Shown here: positions 1 through 6,111 of the stretch, piece after piece
Numbering within the stretch: the first letter of the stretch is position 1
How the letters are laid out: each line of letters starts with the position of its first letter
Source: Actinomycetota bacterium
GTDB taxonomy: Bacteria > Actinomycetota > Thermoleophilia > Solirubrobacterales > Solirubrobacteraceae
Length of the DNA stretch: 7,305 nucleotides
Direction of reading: 5' to 3'
Assembly (NCBI GenBank): GCA_005888335.1
Contig: VAWY01000201.1
Location: forward strand, 1-7,305
Translations under genes and position numbers: made by a program
The notes under the pieces: generated by a model
The model's input: only the letters and a program-made list of their open reading frames with translations
Database searches by the model: none
What the model was told of the DNA's origin: nothing

Positions 1-24
1 AGCCTCGTTGCTCTTGAAAACGTG

Positions 25-792
25 TCAGAACGCGGTCAGGCCGCCGTCGACGACCAGCGTGGTGCCCGTGACGTAGCCCGCGGCGGGGCTGGCCAGGAAC
101 ACGACCGCCGCCGCGAGCTCGTCCGGGTCACCCGGACGCCCCGCGGGGAGGCGCGGCAGTTGGCCGTCGATGTAGCCGTCGGGGAACTGGTCGGTCATCT
201 CGGACGGGAAGAAGCCGGGGGCGATCGCGGTGACGCGGATGCCTTTGCGGCCGGTCCACTGCACCGCCAGGTCGCGGGTGAGGCCGATCAGCCCGGCCTT
301 GCTGGCCGAGTAGGCGGCCTGCGGGAGCCCGCCGCTGGTGAGCGCGGCGACGCTGGAGACGTTGATGATCGCGCTGCCGGGCTGCATGACTCGGCCGCAC
401 GCCTGGGCCATCCAGTAGCAGCCGTTGAGGTTGATGTCGATCACCTCGCGGAACTGCTCGGGTGTCTCTCGCGTGCTGGGAACGGCGGTGCCCTTGCCGG
501 CGTTGTTGACCAGCACGTCGACACGTCCGAACTCCTCCGTCGCGGCATCCACGACGGCCTGGGCGTCCTCGGGCCGCGAGACGTCGGCGGCGACAGCGAT
601 CGCGCGGCGGCCGCGCTCCTCAACCAGCCGGCGGGTCTGCTCGAGGCGCTCGGCACGCCGCGCAGCAAGCACGAGATCGGCGCCCGCCTCGGCGAGCGCC
701 TTGGCGAAGGCCACGCCGAGGCCGGAGGAGGCGCCGGTCACGACAGCCACCTTGTCGTCGAGTCGGAAACGATCGAGAACGGTCGTCGACAT
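25..792 (-). CDS. SDR family NAD(P)-dependent oxidoreductase
   Basis: A 255-residue classical short-chain dehydrogenase/reductase, the usual length for the family, expected to be a soluble cytoplasmic enzyme interconverting an alcohol and a ketone. Seen in the sequence: the cofactor-binding TGASSGLG at residues 19-26, NNAG at 96-99, an Asn at 121, and the catalytic Ser147, Tyr161 and Lys165 (YSASK). The C-terminal VVDGG typical of FabG-like members is present. Two arginines after the second beta strand (AARRAERL, 43-50) suggest preference for NADP(H); this is inference from the family. It starts with ATG 24 nt after the tautomerase stop and is probably the second gene of a two-gene unit driven by the promoter at 1288-1316. 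The region just before its start shows no strong Shine-Dalgarno sequence, so it may rely on translation of the gene before it. The substrate cannot be told from sequence. Confidence 0.93.
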   Translation of the reverse strand: MSTTVLDRFRLDDKVAVVTGASSGLGVAFAKALAEAGADLVLAARRAERLEQTRRLVEERGRRAIAVAADVSRPEDAQAVVDAATEEFGRVDVLVNNAGKGTAVPSTRETPEQFREVIDINLNGCYWMAQACGRVMQPGSAIINVSSVAALTSGGLPQAAYSASKAGLIGLTRDLAVQWTGRKGIRVTAIAPGFFPSEMTDQFPDGYIDGQLPRLPAGRPGDPDELAAAVVFLASPAAGYVTGTTLVVDGGLTAF

Positions 793-816
793 GGTCTGGA
801 GTCGCCCGGCTGACTG

Positions 817-1251
817 CTATCGGGCGGCCTTCGCCGTGGCGATCGCCTCTCGGGCGGCGGCCACGAGGTCCGCGTTCGTGTGGGCGTGACCGTTGAGGCC
901 CCAGCCGCCGTCGGGCGCCTCGGTGAGCAGCACCCAGGTGCGCTCCGCGAGCGTCGTGTCGCCGGCTGCGCGGGCGACGATGTCGGTGAGCTCCCGTGCG
1001 ATCGCGAGCTGCTTGTCGCGATTGAGCGCGCCGGCGTTGGTGAGCACCTGCACGCGCACGTAGTTGCCGTCGCCGTCGACGTTGGACAGGCTGCCGGGCG
1101 GCAGGTCGTGGACGAAGGCGGCCGTGTTCTTCCGAAACATCGGGATGTCGGGCACCTGCTCGACGGTCATCACGGCAGTCGCGAGGTCGACCGCCAGCTG
1201 GTGGTTGTCGGCGAACGTGTCAGCGGTGGCGTACACGTCGATCATCGGCAT
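817..1251 (-). CDS. Tautomerase family protein (4-oxalocrotonate tautomerase-like)
   Basis: A 144-residue protein of the tautomerase superfamily, which uses an N-terminal proline, exposed after Met removal, as general base to move double bonds in keto/enol or unsaturated acids. The chosen start gives MPMIDVYA, placing Pro directly after Met. An in-frame ATG 15 nt upstream would bury this proline and overlaps the Shine-Dalgarno sequence GGAGA, which sits 8 nt before the chosen ATG; both facts favour the inner start. The length fits two tandem 4-OT-like beta-alpha-beta units in one chain. The stretch TWVLLTEAPDGGWGLNG (about 105-121) is typical of the bacterial family annotated simply as tautomerase. 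It is the first gene after promoter P1, with a leader of roughly 30 nt, and is followed 24 nt later by an SDR gene, so the pair is probably co-transcribed. Substrate unknown. Confidence 0.88.
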   Translation of the reverse strand: MPMIDVYATADTFADNHQLAVDLATAVMTVEQVPDIPMFRKNTAAFVHDLPPGSLSNVDGDGNYVRVQVLTNAGALNRDKQLAIARELTDIVARAAGDTTLAERTWVLLTEAPDGGWGLNGHAHTNADLVAAAREAIATAKAAR

Positions 1252-1259
1252 GAGCGGAT

Positions 1260-1264
1260 TCTCC
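1260..1264 (-). promoter_or_regulatory. Ribosome binding site deciding the tautomerase start
   Basis: GGAGA on the minus strand, 8 nt before the ATG at 1251. It overlaps the alternative upstream ATG (1266-1264), which therefore cannot use it, and so supports the start that gives an N-terminal Met-Pro. Confidence 0.75.
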
Positions 1265-1287
1265 ATCCGGTCGGGCAGCGGCGCGGC

Positions 1288-1316
1288 ACGCTAACGCAGC
1301 TAGTCGTACTTTGCAA
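1288..1316 (-). promoter_or_regulatory. Promoter P1 (-35 TTGCAA, 17 bp, -10 TAGCGT)
   Basis: On the minus strand TTGCAA (1316-1311) is followed after exactly 17 bp by TAGCGT (1293-1288). The same -35 hexamer, spacer length and a related TANNNT hexamer recur at two other gene starts in the window (6032-6060 and 6920-6948). Transcription would begin near 1281, giving a leader of about 30 nt to the tautomerase ATG. The -35 lies directly against the stop codon of the preceding SDR gene, so P1 marks a new transcription unit. Prediction from sequence only. Confidence 0.6.
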
Positions 1317-1323
1317 CTAGCTG
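1297..1323. promoter_or_regulatory. Inverted repeat over P1, candidate operator
   Basis: CAGCTAGT (1297-1304) and ACTAGCTG (1316-1323) are perfect 8-nt reverse complements separated by 11 nt. The dyad covers the -35 and most of the spacer of P1 and runs through the stop codon of the upstream SDR gene. It contains the shared 15-mer GTTGCAAAGTACGAC (minus strand, 1317-1303). Position and symmetry fit a dimeric repressor site, for example of the TetR or MarR type (inference). It lacks a T-run and is unlikely to be an intrinsic terminator. Confidence 0.5.
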
Positions 1324-2093
1324 GGCTGCTGGGTCGGGAGGATCGCGACCTCGCTGAGGTTCACGCGGGCGGGACGGCTGACGACGAAGGTCAGGACCTC
1401 CGCGACGTCCGCGGGGTTCAGCCATTCGATCCGGTCCCGGGTCGCCGCGAGGCGCGCTCGCACCTCGTCGTTGCCGATGTGATCCTGAAGCTCGGTTTCG
1501 ACGATGCCCGGTTCGAGCGTCGTCACGCGGACGTTCTTGCGGCCCAGCTCAGCGCGGAGGTTGTTGCCGAGGTGGACGACATACGCCTTGCTCGCCGCGT
1601 ACGACGCGAAGCCGGGGAAGACGACCTTGCCGGCGACCGAGGCGGTGTTGACGAGATCGGAGACGCCTCGGGCGGCGGCCGAGGCGACGAGCTGGTCGAC
1701 GAACGCGGCGATGACCGCATTCAACGCGGCCACGTTGAGATCGATCTGACGCCGGGCGTCCGTGCCGTCGAGATCCTTGGCGGCGGTTGGCAGCATGATG
1801 CCCGCGTTGTTGACGACGATGCTGGCGGGACCGAGCTCGTCCTCGATCGTCGCGGCAGCGGCTCTGAGCGCTTCCGCGTCGGTCACGTCGACGCCGTACG
1901 CGGCCGCGCTTGCGCCGGACGCCTTGAGCTCGCCGACGATCGCTTCGAGCCGCTCGATGCGTCGCGCCATCAACGCGACGGTCGCGCCCGCCGTTGCCAG
2001 AGCGCGCGCGGCCTGGGCGCCGATCCCGCTCGACGCGCCGGTGATCACGGCGACCCTGCCGCTCAGGTCGATCGAGGGGCTGCGACTAGGCAT
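1317..2093 (-). CDS. SDR family NAD(P)-dependent oxidoreductase
   Basis: A 258-residue classical SDR, last gene of the five-gene operon. Seen: TGASSGIG at 18-25, NNAG at 95-98, Asn120, and catalytic Ser152 (NTASVAG), Tyr165 and Lys169 (YAASK). The ARR motif at 43-45 suggests NADP(H). The C-terminus (VNLSEVAILPTQQ) resembles YdfG-like members that oxidise or reduce small hydroxy acids and similar compounds; this is a family comparison, not proof of substrate. The frame is open 37 codons further upstream, but that part reads as low-complexity Arg/Ser/Pro and is antiparallel shadow of nothing useful. The chosen ATG has GAAAGG 7 nt before it and overlaps the patatin stop by 8 nt, which implies translational coupling. 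It differs clearly from the SDR at 25-792, so the two are not a recent duplicate. Confidence 0.92.
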   Translation of the reverse strand: MPSRSPSIDLSGRVAVITGASSGIGAQAARALATAGATVALMARRIERLEAIVGELKASGASAAAYGVDVTDAEALRAAAATIEDELGPASIVVNNAGIMLPTAAKDLDGTDARRQIDLNVAALNAVIAAFVDQLVASAAARGVSDLVNTASVAGKVVFPGFASYAASKAYVVHLGNNLRAELGRKNVRVTTLEPGIVETELQDHIGNDEVRARLAATRDRIEWLNPADVAEVLTFVVSRPARVNLSEVAILPTQQPS

Positions 2094-3003
2094 GTTCGGA
2101 CCTTTCGTGCGAGCCGATGGCTTGCCTGAACCCCTCTCTGAGGGCGAGCGGGCGGCGAGTTGGGTCGAGGGGGTTGGGGCCCATGACCCGCGCCGCGCGG
2201 GCATCTGGTGTGACGACGTGAACGGTGGCGCCGCGACGGCGCGCGCCGGCGACCTCTACGGCGGTCCTGCTGTGGAGCGCGGTTGCGAGTCCCCGGACGA
2301 CGGTCCGCCGGCTGCGGGACATCACGCCCGTCGGCAGCAGGCAGATGACCCGGTCCCCGGCGCCGATGTCGGCGGCGTCGAGGTTGCTCGGGCTCCAGAC
2401 GCCGCCGTCGACGTACCGCCGTCCGCCGATCGACACCGGCGCGTAGATCGACGGCACGGCGCAGGAAGCCGGGACGGCGTCGACGACCGATGCCGAGGGA
2501 GCTCCCGGTGCGCCGAACACCACGCGCCTGCCGGTCGCTTGGTCGACGGCGACGATGCGAAGCCGTCCGTCGAACTCGCAGCCGAGCTCGGAGACGTAAT
2601 GACGCAGCTCCTCCATCGACCGGCTGCCGGGTGGCAACGAGGCGAGGAAGGCCGCGCGCGCCACGGCCACGGCGGGTGCGGTGACGTTGATGGCGAGGTT
2701 CGCGAGCGGGTAGCTCGCCTCGAACGACGCCCGCCGAGCCCGGCGGAAGGCCGCGTCGAGCCGGCGCCTTGGCGTCTCGTCCGTTCGAAGGGCTTCGAGC
2801 GGATCAGGTCGGCGCGGGGAGACTCCGGCGACGAGCGTCGCGGCGACGATCGAACCCGCCGATGTGCCGACATAGGCATCGGCGCCCCGCAGGTCGAAAC
2901 CAGTCCGCTCCTCCATGCCGGCAAGAAAGCCGGTCATCCAGGCTTCGCCGACAAGGCCGCCGACGCCGAGAACCAGCACATTCGGTGTCCAGCTCTTCGA
3001 CAC
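2086..3003 (-). CDS. Patatin-like phospholipase family protein
   Basis: A 305-residue patatin-type serine acyl hydrolase, a family that cleaves acyl groups from phospholipids or other lipids with a Ser-Asp dyad. Seen: glycine-rich oxyanion loop at about 13-19 (GVGGLVG), nucleophile motif GTSAGS at 46-51 with Ser48, and the DGG motif at 199-201 with Asp199. The C-terminal MGPNPLDPTRRP (near 275) is like actinobacterial patatins. The oxyanion loop lacks the Arg/Lys common in plant patatin and bacterial ExoU-type enzymes. The start is GTG; an in-frame TGA lies 12 nt upstream, so no earlier start exists, and no strong Shine-Dalgarno sequence is visible. No signal peptide or membrane segment is evident, so it is probably cytoplasmic. 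It lies 38 nt after the acyl-CoA dehydrogenase and overlaps the SDR by 8 nt, which suggests it supplies or removes acyl groups for the same pathway (inference). Confidence 0.9.
   Translation of the reverse strand: MSKSWTPNVLVLGVGGLVGEAWMTGFLAGMEERTGFDLRGADAYVGTSAGSIVAATLVAGVSPRRPDPLEALRTDETPRRRLDAAFRRARRASFEASYPLANLAINVTAPAVAVARAAFLASLPPGSRSMEELRHYVSELGCEFDGRLRIVAVDQATGRRVVFGAPGAPSASVVDAVPASCAVPSIYAPVSIGGRRYVDGGVWSPSNLDAADIGAGDRVICLLPTGVMSRSRRTVVRGLATALHSRTAVEVAGARRRGATVHVVTPDARAARVMGPNPLDPTRRPLALREGFRQAIGSHERSEHA
2101..2106 (-). promoter_or_regulatory. Ribosome binding site deciding the SDR start at 2093
   Basis: GAAAGG on the minus strand, 7 nt before the ATG at 2093 and inside the 3' end of the patatin gene. 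It supports the short form of the SDR (258 residues) over a start 37 codons upstream. Confidence 0.6.
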
Positions 3004-3028
3004 GGTGTGCCGTCAGGTGGCGGGTGGC

Positions 3029-3054
3029 TCACACGACTGCTTCACACGACTGCT
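3029..3054. repeat. Perfect 13-bp tandem duplication at a stop codon
   Basis: TCACACGACTGCT occurs twice with no gap (3029-3041 and 3042-3054). The second copy holds the last codons and stop (3042-3044) of the acyl-CoA dehydrogenase; the first lies in the gap before the patatin gene. Because the stop precedes the extra copy, the protein is unchanged. This looks like a replication-slippage duplication. Confidence 0.9.
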
Positions 3055-4190
3055 CCAGCGAGCACGCGCCGAGCGATCACCACGCGTTGCACTTGTGCGG
3101 TGCCCTCGTAGATCTGCATCAGCTTGGCGTCGCGCATCAGCTTCTCGACCGGATAGTCCTTCGTGTATCCGTATCCGCCGAAGATCTGAACCGCGTTGAC
3201 CGATGCGCTCATGGCGGCGTCGGCGGCGAATCGCTTCGCGTGCGACGACATGAGGCTCGCGTCTTCGGCGCCGTTGTCGGTCAGCCGGGCGGCCTCGTGT
3301 GTCAGCAACCGCGCGGCGGCCACCTCCGTGGCCATGTCCGCGAGGAGGAACTGGATCGCCTGCAACGCAGCGATCGGCTGGCCGAACTGCTCGCGCTCGC
3401 GCGCGTAGTCGCGAGCGTGCTCCAGCGCCGCCCGGGCGATCCCGACGCTCGCGGCGGCGACCGTCGGTCGCGTGCGATCGAGGGTCTCCATCGCCAGGTA
3501 GAAGCCGTGGCCTTCCTGCCCGATCAGGTTCTCGGCGGGAACCTCGACAGCGTCGAACGACAGCCCGGCGGTGTCTGAGGCGCGCTGGCCGAGCTTGTCC
3601 TCCTTGCGGTCGACGACGACCCCGGCCGCGCGCGGAACGATGAACGCGGAGATGCCCTTGTGCCCCGCCGCGGGATCCGTCTTCGCGAAGACGACGTACC
3701 ACTCGGCGTGACTGCCGTTGCTGATGAACTGCTTTGCGCCGCTGATCGAGTAGCCGTGTCCGCCGGCGGTTCGGCGGGCGACCGTCCGCAGGCCGGCGAC
3801 ATCGGACCCGGCGCTCGGCTCCGTCAACGCGAAGGCCGCCAGGGTCGGCGCCTCGGCGAGCGGCGCGAGATACCGCTTCTTGAGCGCGTCTGACGCTCCG
3901 AGCAACACCGGGGTCATCGCGAGGTCGTTCGCCGCCAGGGACGTCGTGATCCCGGCGCAGCCCCACGCGAGCTCCTCGGCCACGACGCACTGGTCGACGA
4001 GGGGCAGTCCGTTGCCGCCCAGCCCGACCGGGAGCGAGAGGTTCGTGAGGCCCAGCTCCCAGCCCTTCGTGATCACGTCGAGGGGCAGGGTCTGGTCGCG
4101 GTCGGCGGCGACGGCCGCCGGTCGGATCACGTCTTCGGCAAAGCGCCTGGCCAGATCTCGGACGTCGCGCTGCTCGTCGGTCAGGTGCAT
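3042..4190 (-). CDS. Acyl-CoA dehydrogenase family protein
   Basis: A 382-residue flavoenzyme of the acyl-CoA dehydrogenase family, which makes a trans-2 double bond in an acyl-CoA and passes electrons to ETF. The length matches a single-domain family member. Seen: FAD/substrate signature ALTEPSAGSD at 121-130, the second signature QIFGGYGYTKDYPVEKLMRD at 335-354, and IYEGT at 360-364 with Glu362. That Glu position is the catalytic base of the short/medium-chain and butyryl-CoA type enzymes, unlike isovaleryl- or long-chain types, where the base lies elsewhere. The frame is open 31 codons further upstream, but this overlaps the preceding MDR gene and looks like noise; the ATG giving MHLTDEQRD fits the family N-terminus and lies 7 nt after the MDR stop. 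The Shine-Dalgarno sequence is weak, suggesting coupling. The acyl substrate is unknown. Confidence 0.95.
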   Translation of the reverse strand: MHLTDEQRDVRDLARRFAEDVIRPAAVAADRDQTLPLDVITKGWELGLTNLSLPVGLGGNGLPLVDQCVVAEELAWGCAGITTSLAANDLAMTPVLLGASDALKKRYLAPLAEAPTLAAFALTEPSAGSDVAGLRTVARRTAGGHGYSISGAKQFISNGSHAEWYVVFAKTDPAAGHKGISAFIVPRAAGVVVDRKEDKLGQRASDTAGLSFDAVEVPAENLIGQEGHGFYLAMETLDRTRPTVAAASVGIARAALEHARDYAREREQFGQPIAALQAIQFLLADMATEVAAARLLTHEAARLTDNGAEDASLMSSHAKRFAADAAMSASVNAVQIFGGYGYTKDYPVEKLMRDAKLMQIYEGTAQVQRVVIARRVLAGAVV

Positions 4191-4197
4191 GGCCGAC

Positions 4198-5208
4198 TCA
4201 CACGTCAAGCTCGAGGACGAGCTTTCCGGTGTTCTGGCCGCTGAACAGCCGCGCGAGCATGCCGGGGAACATCTCGATGTCACCGCGGACGGTGTCCTCG
4301 ACGCTTCGCAGCTGTCCCGCAGTCACCCAGCTCGACAGCTCGGCCACCGCCTCCGGATAGCGCTTCGCGTAGTCCGAGACGACGAATCCCGTCATCGACG
4401 CGCGTGCCACGAGAAGCGCGATGTAGTTGCTCGGGCCGACGACGCCGTCGGTGGTGTTGTACTGCGAGATCGCCCCGCACACGACCACGCGCGCGCCCCG
4501 TCCAAGCCGCGCGAGACCCTGGTTGAGAATCTCTCCGCCGACGTTGTCGAAGAACACGTCGACGTCATCGGGCGTTTGCTCGCGCAGCTGCCTGCGGAGA
4601 TCACCGCTCTTGTAGTCCACCGCGGCGTCGAAGCCGAGGTCCTCGACGAGCATCCGGCACTTCTCGGGACCCCCGGCGATGCCCACCGCGCGGGCGCCTT
4701 TGATCTTGGCGATCTGTCCTGCGGCGGTCCCGACGGCGCCAGCCGCCCCCGAGATCAGCACGGTGTCGCCCGCCTGGACGCGACCGACGTCGAGGAGCCC
4801 GAAGTACGCCGTCAGCCCGGTCATACCGAGCACGCCGAGGTATGACGCCGGAGAGAGTCGCTCCGTGACGTCGACCTTGTACACGTTCGTCCCATCCGAG
4901 ACCGCGTGCTCCTGCACGCCGAATGTGCCGTGCACGAAGTCGCCGATCGCGAACGCCGCGTGGCGGGACGCGACCACCCGACCGACGGTCAGCGCGCGCA
5001 TCACCTCGCCGAGCTCGACGGGCGGGATGTACGACCGTCCCGCGTTCATCCAACCGCGCATGGCGGGATCGATCGAGATGTGGGTGACCTCGACGACGAA
5101 CTCGTTCTCGGCCGGCTCCGGGACCGCCCTGGTAACGAGCTCGAGATCCGACTCCTTGACCTCGCCCACCGGACGAGCCGCGAGACGGAACTGCCGGCTG
5201 TCGGTCAT
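4198..5208 (-). CDS. NADP-dependent oxidoreductase, zinc-independent MDR family
   Basis: A 336-residue medium-chain dehydrogenase/reductase of the prostaglandin-reductase/curcumin-reductase type, which reduces the C=C bond of enones with NADPH. Seen: DPAMRGWM at 47-54, GMTGLTAYFGL at 128-138, the nucleotide-binding SGAAGAVG at 153-160, GGPEK at 179-183 (a position that holds NADPH phosphate-binding residues in relatives) and FDNVGG at 220-225. The cysteine/histidine ligands of zinc alcohol dehydrogenases are absent. It starts with ATG overlapping the crotonase stop in an ATGA arrangement, so the two are translationally coupled. Next to a crotonase and an acyl-CoA dehydrogenase it could reduce an unsaturated intermediate, but the actual substrate is not shown by the sequence. 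Confidence 0.93.
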   Translation of the reverse strand: MTDSRQFRLAARPVGEVKESDLELVTRAVPEPAENEFVVEVTHISIDPAMRGWMNAGRSYIPPVELGEVMRALTVGRVVASRHAAFAIGDFVHGTFGVQEHAVSDGTNVYKVDVTERLSPASYLGVLGMTGLTAYFGLLDVGRVQAGDTVLISGAAGAVGTAAGQIAKIKGARAVGIAGGPEKCRMLVEDLGFDAAVDYKSGDLRRQLREQTPDDVDVFFDNVGGEILNQGLARLGRGARVVVCGAISQYNTTDGVVGPSNYIALLVARASMTGFVVSDYAKRYPEAVAELSSWVTAGQLRSVEDTVRGDIEMFPGMLARLFSGQNTGKLVLELDV

Positions 5209-6017
5209 CGCCCGACGAACCTCGCGTCGCGGCGCTCGACGAAGGAGCGGAGCCCCTCGCGGCCGTCCTCCGTCTCGAAGAGGTCGGCCATATCGGCGTC
5301 CAGACGAGCGAACGCCGCCGCCTCGCCCTCAATCCGTCCGCGATGCGCAGACTCGAGCGTCGTCTTCACGCCGAGCGGCGCGGACTTCTCGGCGATCATC
5401 GCAGCGAGTTCGATCGCGCGGTCGAGCTGCCGGCCGGGTGCGACGACCTCTTGGACGAGCCCGATCCGGTAGGCCTCGGCGGCGTCGTACTCCTCCCCGG
5501 TCAGCAGCCAGCGCATCGCGTTGCCCCAGCCCGCGTCGCGCGGAAGGCGGACCGTCGCGCCGCCGAACGCATAGATGCCGCGCCGGATCTCGAGCTGCGC
5601 GAACCGCGCGTCCGAGGCGGCGATCCGGATATCGGCGGCGAGCAGCAACTCGATCGCGAGCGTCATCACCCACCCCTGCACCGCCGCGACGACCGGCGTC
5701 GTCCAGATGCCGTCCTTGCGCCACGGGTCACGGCGACCCGGCGCCGAGAAGTCGAGCCGTCCCTCCTGGATCAGCGGGCCAACCTCGGCAAGGTCCAGGC
5801 CGCCGGTGAAGTGATCTCCGTACGCGAACAGCACCCCGCAGCGGATGTCGTCGTCGTTCTCGAGCTCGTAGTAGGCGGCCGCCAGCTGGTCGATCATCGC
5901 CAGGTTGAAGGCGTTGCGCTTCGCGGGACGGTTGAGGCCCATCAGCAACAGGTGGCCGTGGCGCTCGACGGTGACCGCCGGCTTGAGGCAAGGACCCTCT
6001 CCTGTGGCGGGGGACAC
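5205..6017 (-). CDS. Crotonase / enoyl-CoA hydratase family protein
   Basis: First gene of the five-gene operon, about 270 residues with this start. The crotonase fold binds acyl-CoA and stabilises an enolate; hydratases add water to enoyl-CoA. Counting from the TTG at 6032 (275-residue form): NRPAKRNAF at 34-42, the first oxyanion strand HFTGGLDL at 74-81, GWVMTLAIEL at 120-129, Glu128 and Glu148 at the two hydratase glutamate positions, and FGGATVRLPR at 156-165. The usual glycine-rich ALGGG turn is replaced by MTLA. The start is unclear. TTG at 6032 overlaps the predicted -10 of P2, so GTG at 6017 is given here. A strong AGGAGAGG (6003-5996) points to a TTG at 5991 that is out of frame. 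The function within the crotonase superfamily (hydratase, isomerase or other) is not settled. Confidence 0.88.
   Translation of the reverse strand: MSPATGEGPCLKPAVTVERHGHLLLMGLNRPAKRNAFNLAMIDQLAAAYYELENDDDIRCGVLFAYGDHFTGGLDLAEVGPLIQEGRLDFSAPGRRDPWRKDGIWTTPVVAAVQGWVMTLAIELLLAADIRIAASDARFAQLEIRRGIYAFGGATVRLPRDAGWGNAMRWLLTGEEYDAAEAYRIGLVQEVVAPGRQLDRAIELAAMIAEKSAPLGVKTTLESAHRGRIEGEAAAFARLDADMADLFETEDGREGLRSFVERRDARFVGR
5996..6003 (-). promoter_or_regulatory. Strong Shine-Dalgarno sequence without an in-frame start
   Basis: AGGAGAGG on the minus strand, 4 nt before TTG at 5991-5989. That TTG is out of frame with the crotonase; one base fewer, or two more, just after it would join the frames and give a protein beginning near KPAVTVERHG, the expected N-terminus. 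No in-frame ATG, GTG or TTG lies at a useful distance. Confidence 0.5.
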
Positions 6018-6031
6018 TTCAGGGGCCGGCA

Positions 6032-6060
6032 AAGCTACATGGTCTCGTTGTCTTTTGCAA
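6032..6060 (-). promoter_or_regulatory. Promoter P2 (-35 TTGCAA, 17 bp, -10 TAGCTT)
   Basis: On the minus strand TTGCAA (6060-6055) is followed after exactly 17 bp by TAGCTT (6037-6032), the same layout as P1 and P3. Transcription would start near 6025, upstream of the crotonase, and P2 is the likely promoter of the operon reaching to 1317. The -10 overlaps the TTG at 6032, which argues against that codon being the start. Confidence 0.6.
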
Positions 6061-6065
6061 CGAGA
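6043..6065. promoter_or_regulatory. Inverted repeat over P2, candidate operator
   Basis: TCTCGTTG (6043-6050) and CAACGAGA (6058-6065) are perfect 8-nt reverse complements with a 7-nt centre. The dyad overlaps the -35 and spacer of P2 and holds the shared 15-mer GTTGCAAAAGACAAC (minus strand, 6061-6047). It fits a dimeric repressor site. A 7-nt loop could also form a small hairpin, but there is no T-run after it. Confidence 0.5.
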
Positions 6066-6090
6066 TCGAATGACGCCGCGCGCTGCGTGT

Positions 6091-6111
6091 CCGGCCGCGG
6101 TCAGCGGCCGG
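6091..6111 (-). terminator. GC-rich hairpin enclosing a stop codon, possible terminator
   Basis: CCGGCCGC (6091-6098) and GCGGCCGG (6104-6111) pair perfectly over 8 bp, all G-C, with a 5-nt loop. The loop contains the TGA stop (6103-6101) of the broken crotonase. It lies between that gene and promoter P2, where transcription end is expected. There is no T-run downstream, so it is at best an atypical intrinsic terminator. Confidence 0.35.

Noticed and set aside
22..813. Plus-strand open frame of 263 codons opposite the first SDR gene
   Set aside because: Antisense shadow of a well-supported SDR; no motif and biased composition.
1297..1323. The inverted repeat after the SDR stop as an intrinsic terminator
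   Set aside because: The stem is AT-containing with an 11-nt loop and no T-run, and it coincides with the promoter motif. An operator is the better reading.
1762..3111. A 449-codon plus-strand open frame opposite the patatin and SDR genes
   Set aside because: Its translation is low-complexity and Arg/Asp/Gly-rich with no recognisable domain, while the opposite strand encodes clear enzyme families. Long antisense frames are expected in GC-rich DNA.
3880..4845. Plus-strand open frame of 321 codons opposite acyl-CoA dehydrogenase and MDR genes
   Set aside because: It spans two real genes and the gap between them on the other strand, and has no family features.
6030..6032. TTG at 6032 as the crotonase start
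   Set aside because: It overlaps the predicted -10 hexamer of P2 and has no Shine-Dalgarno sequence, so it would not be on the transcript.
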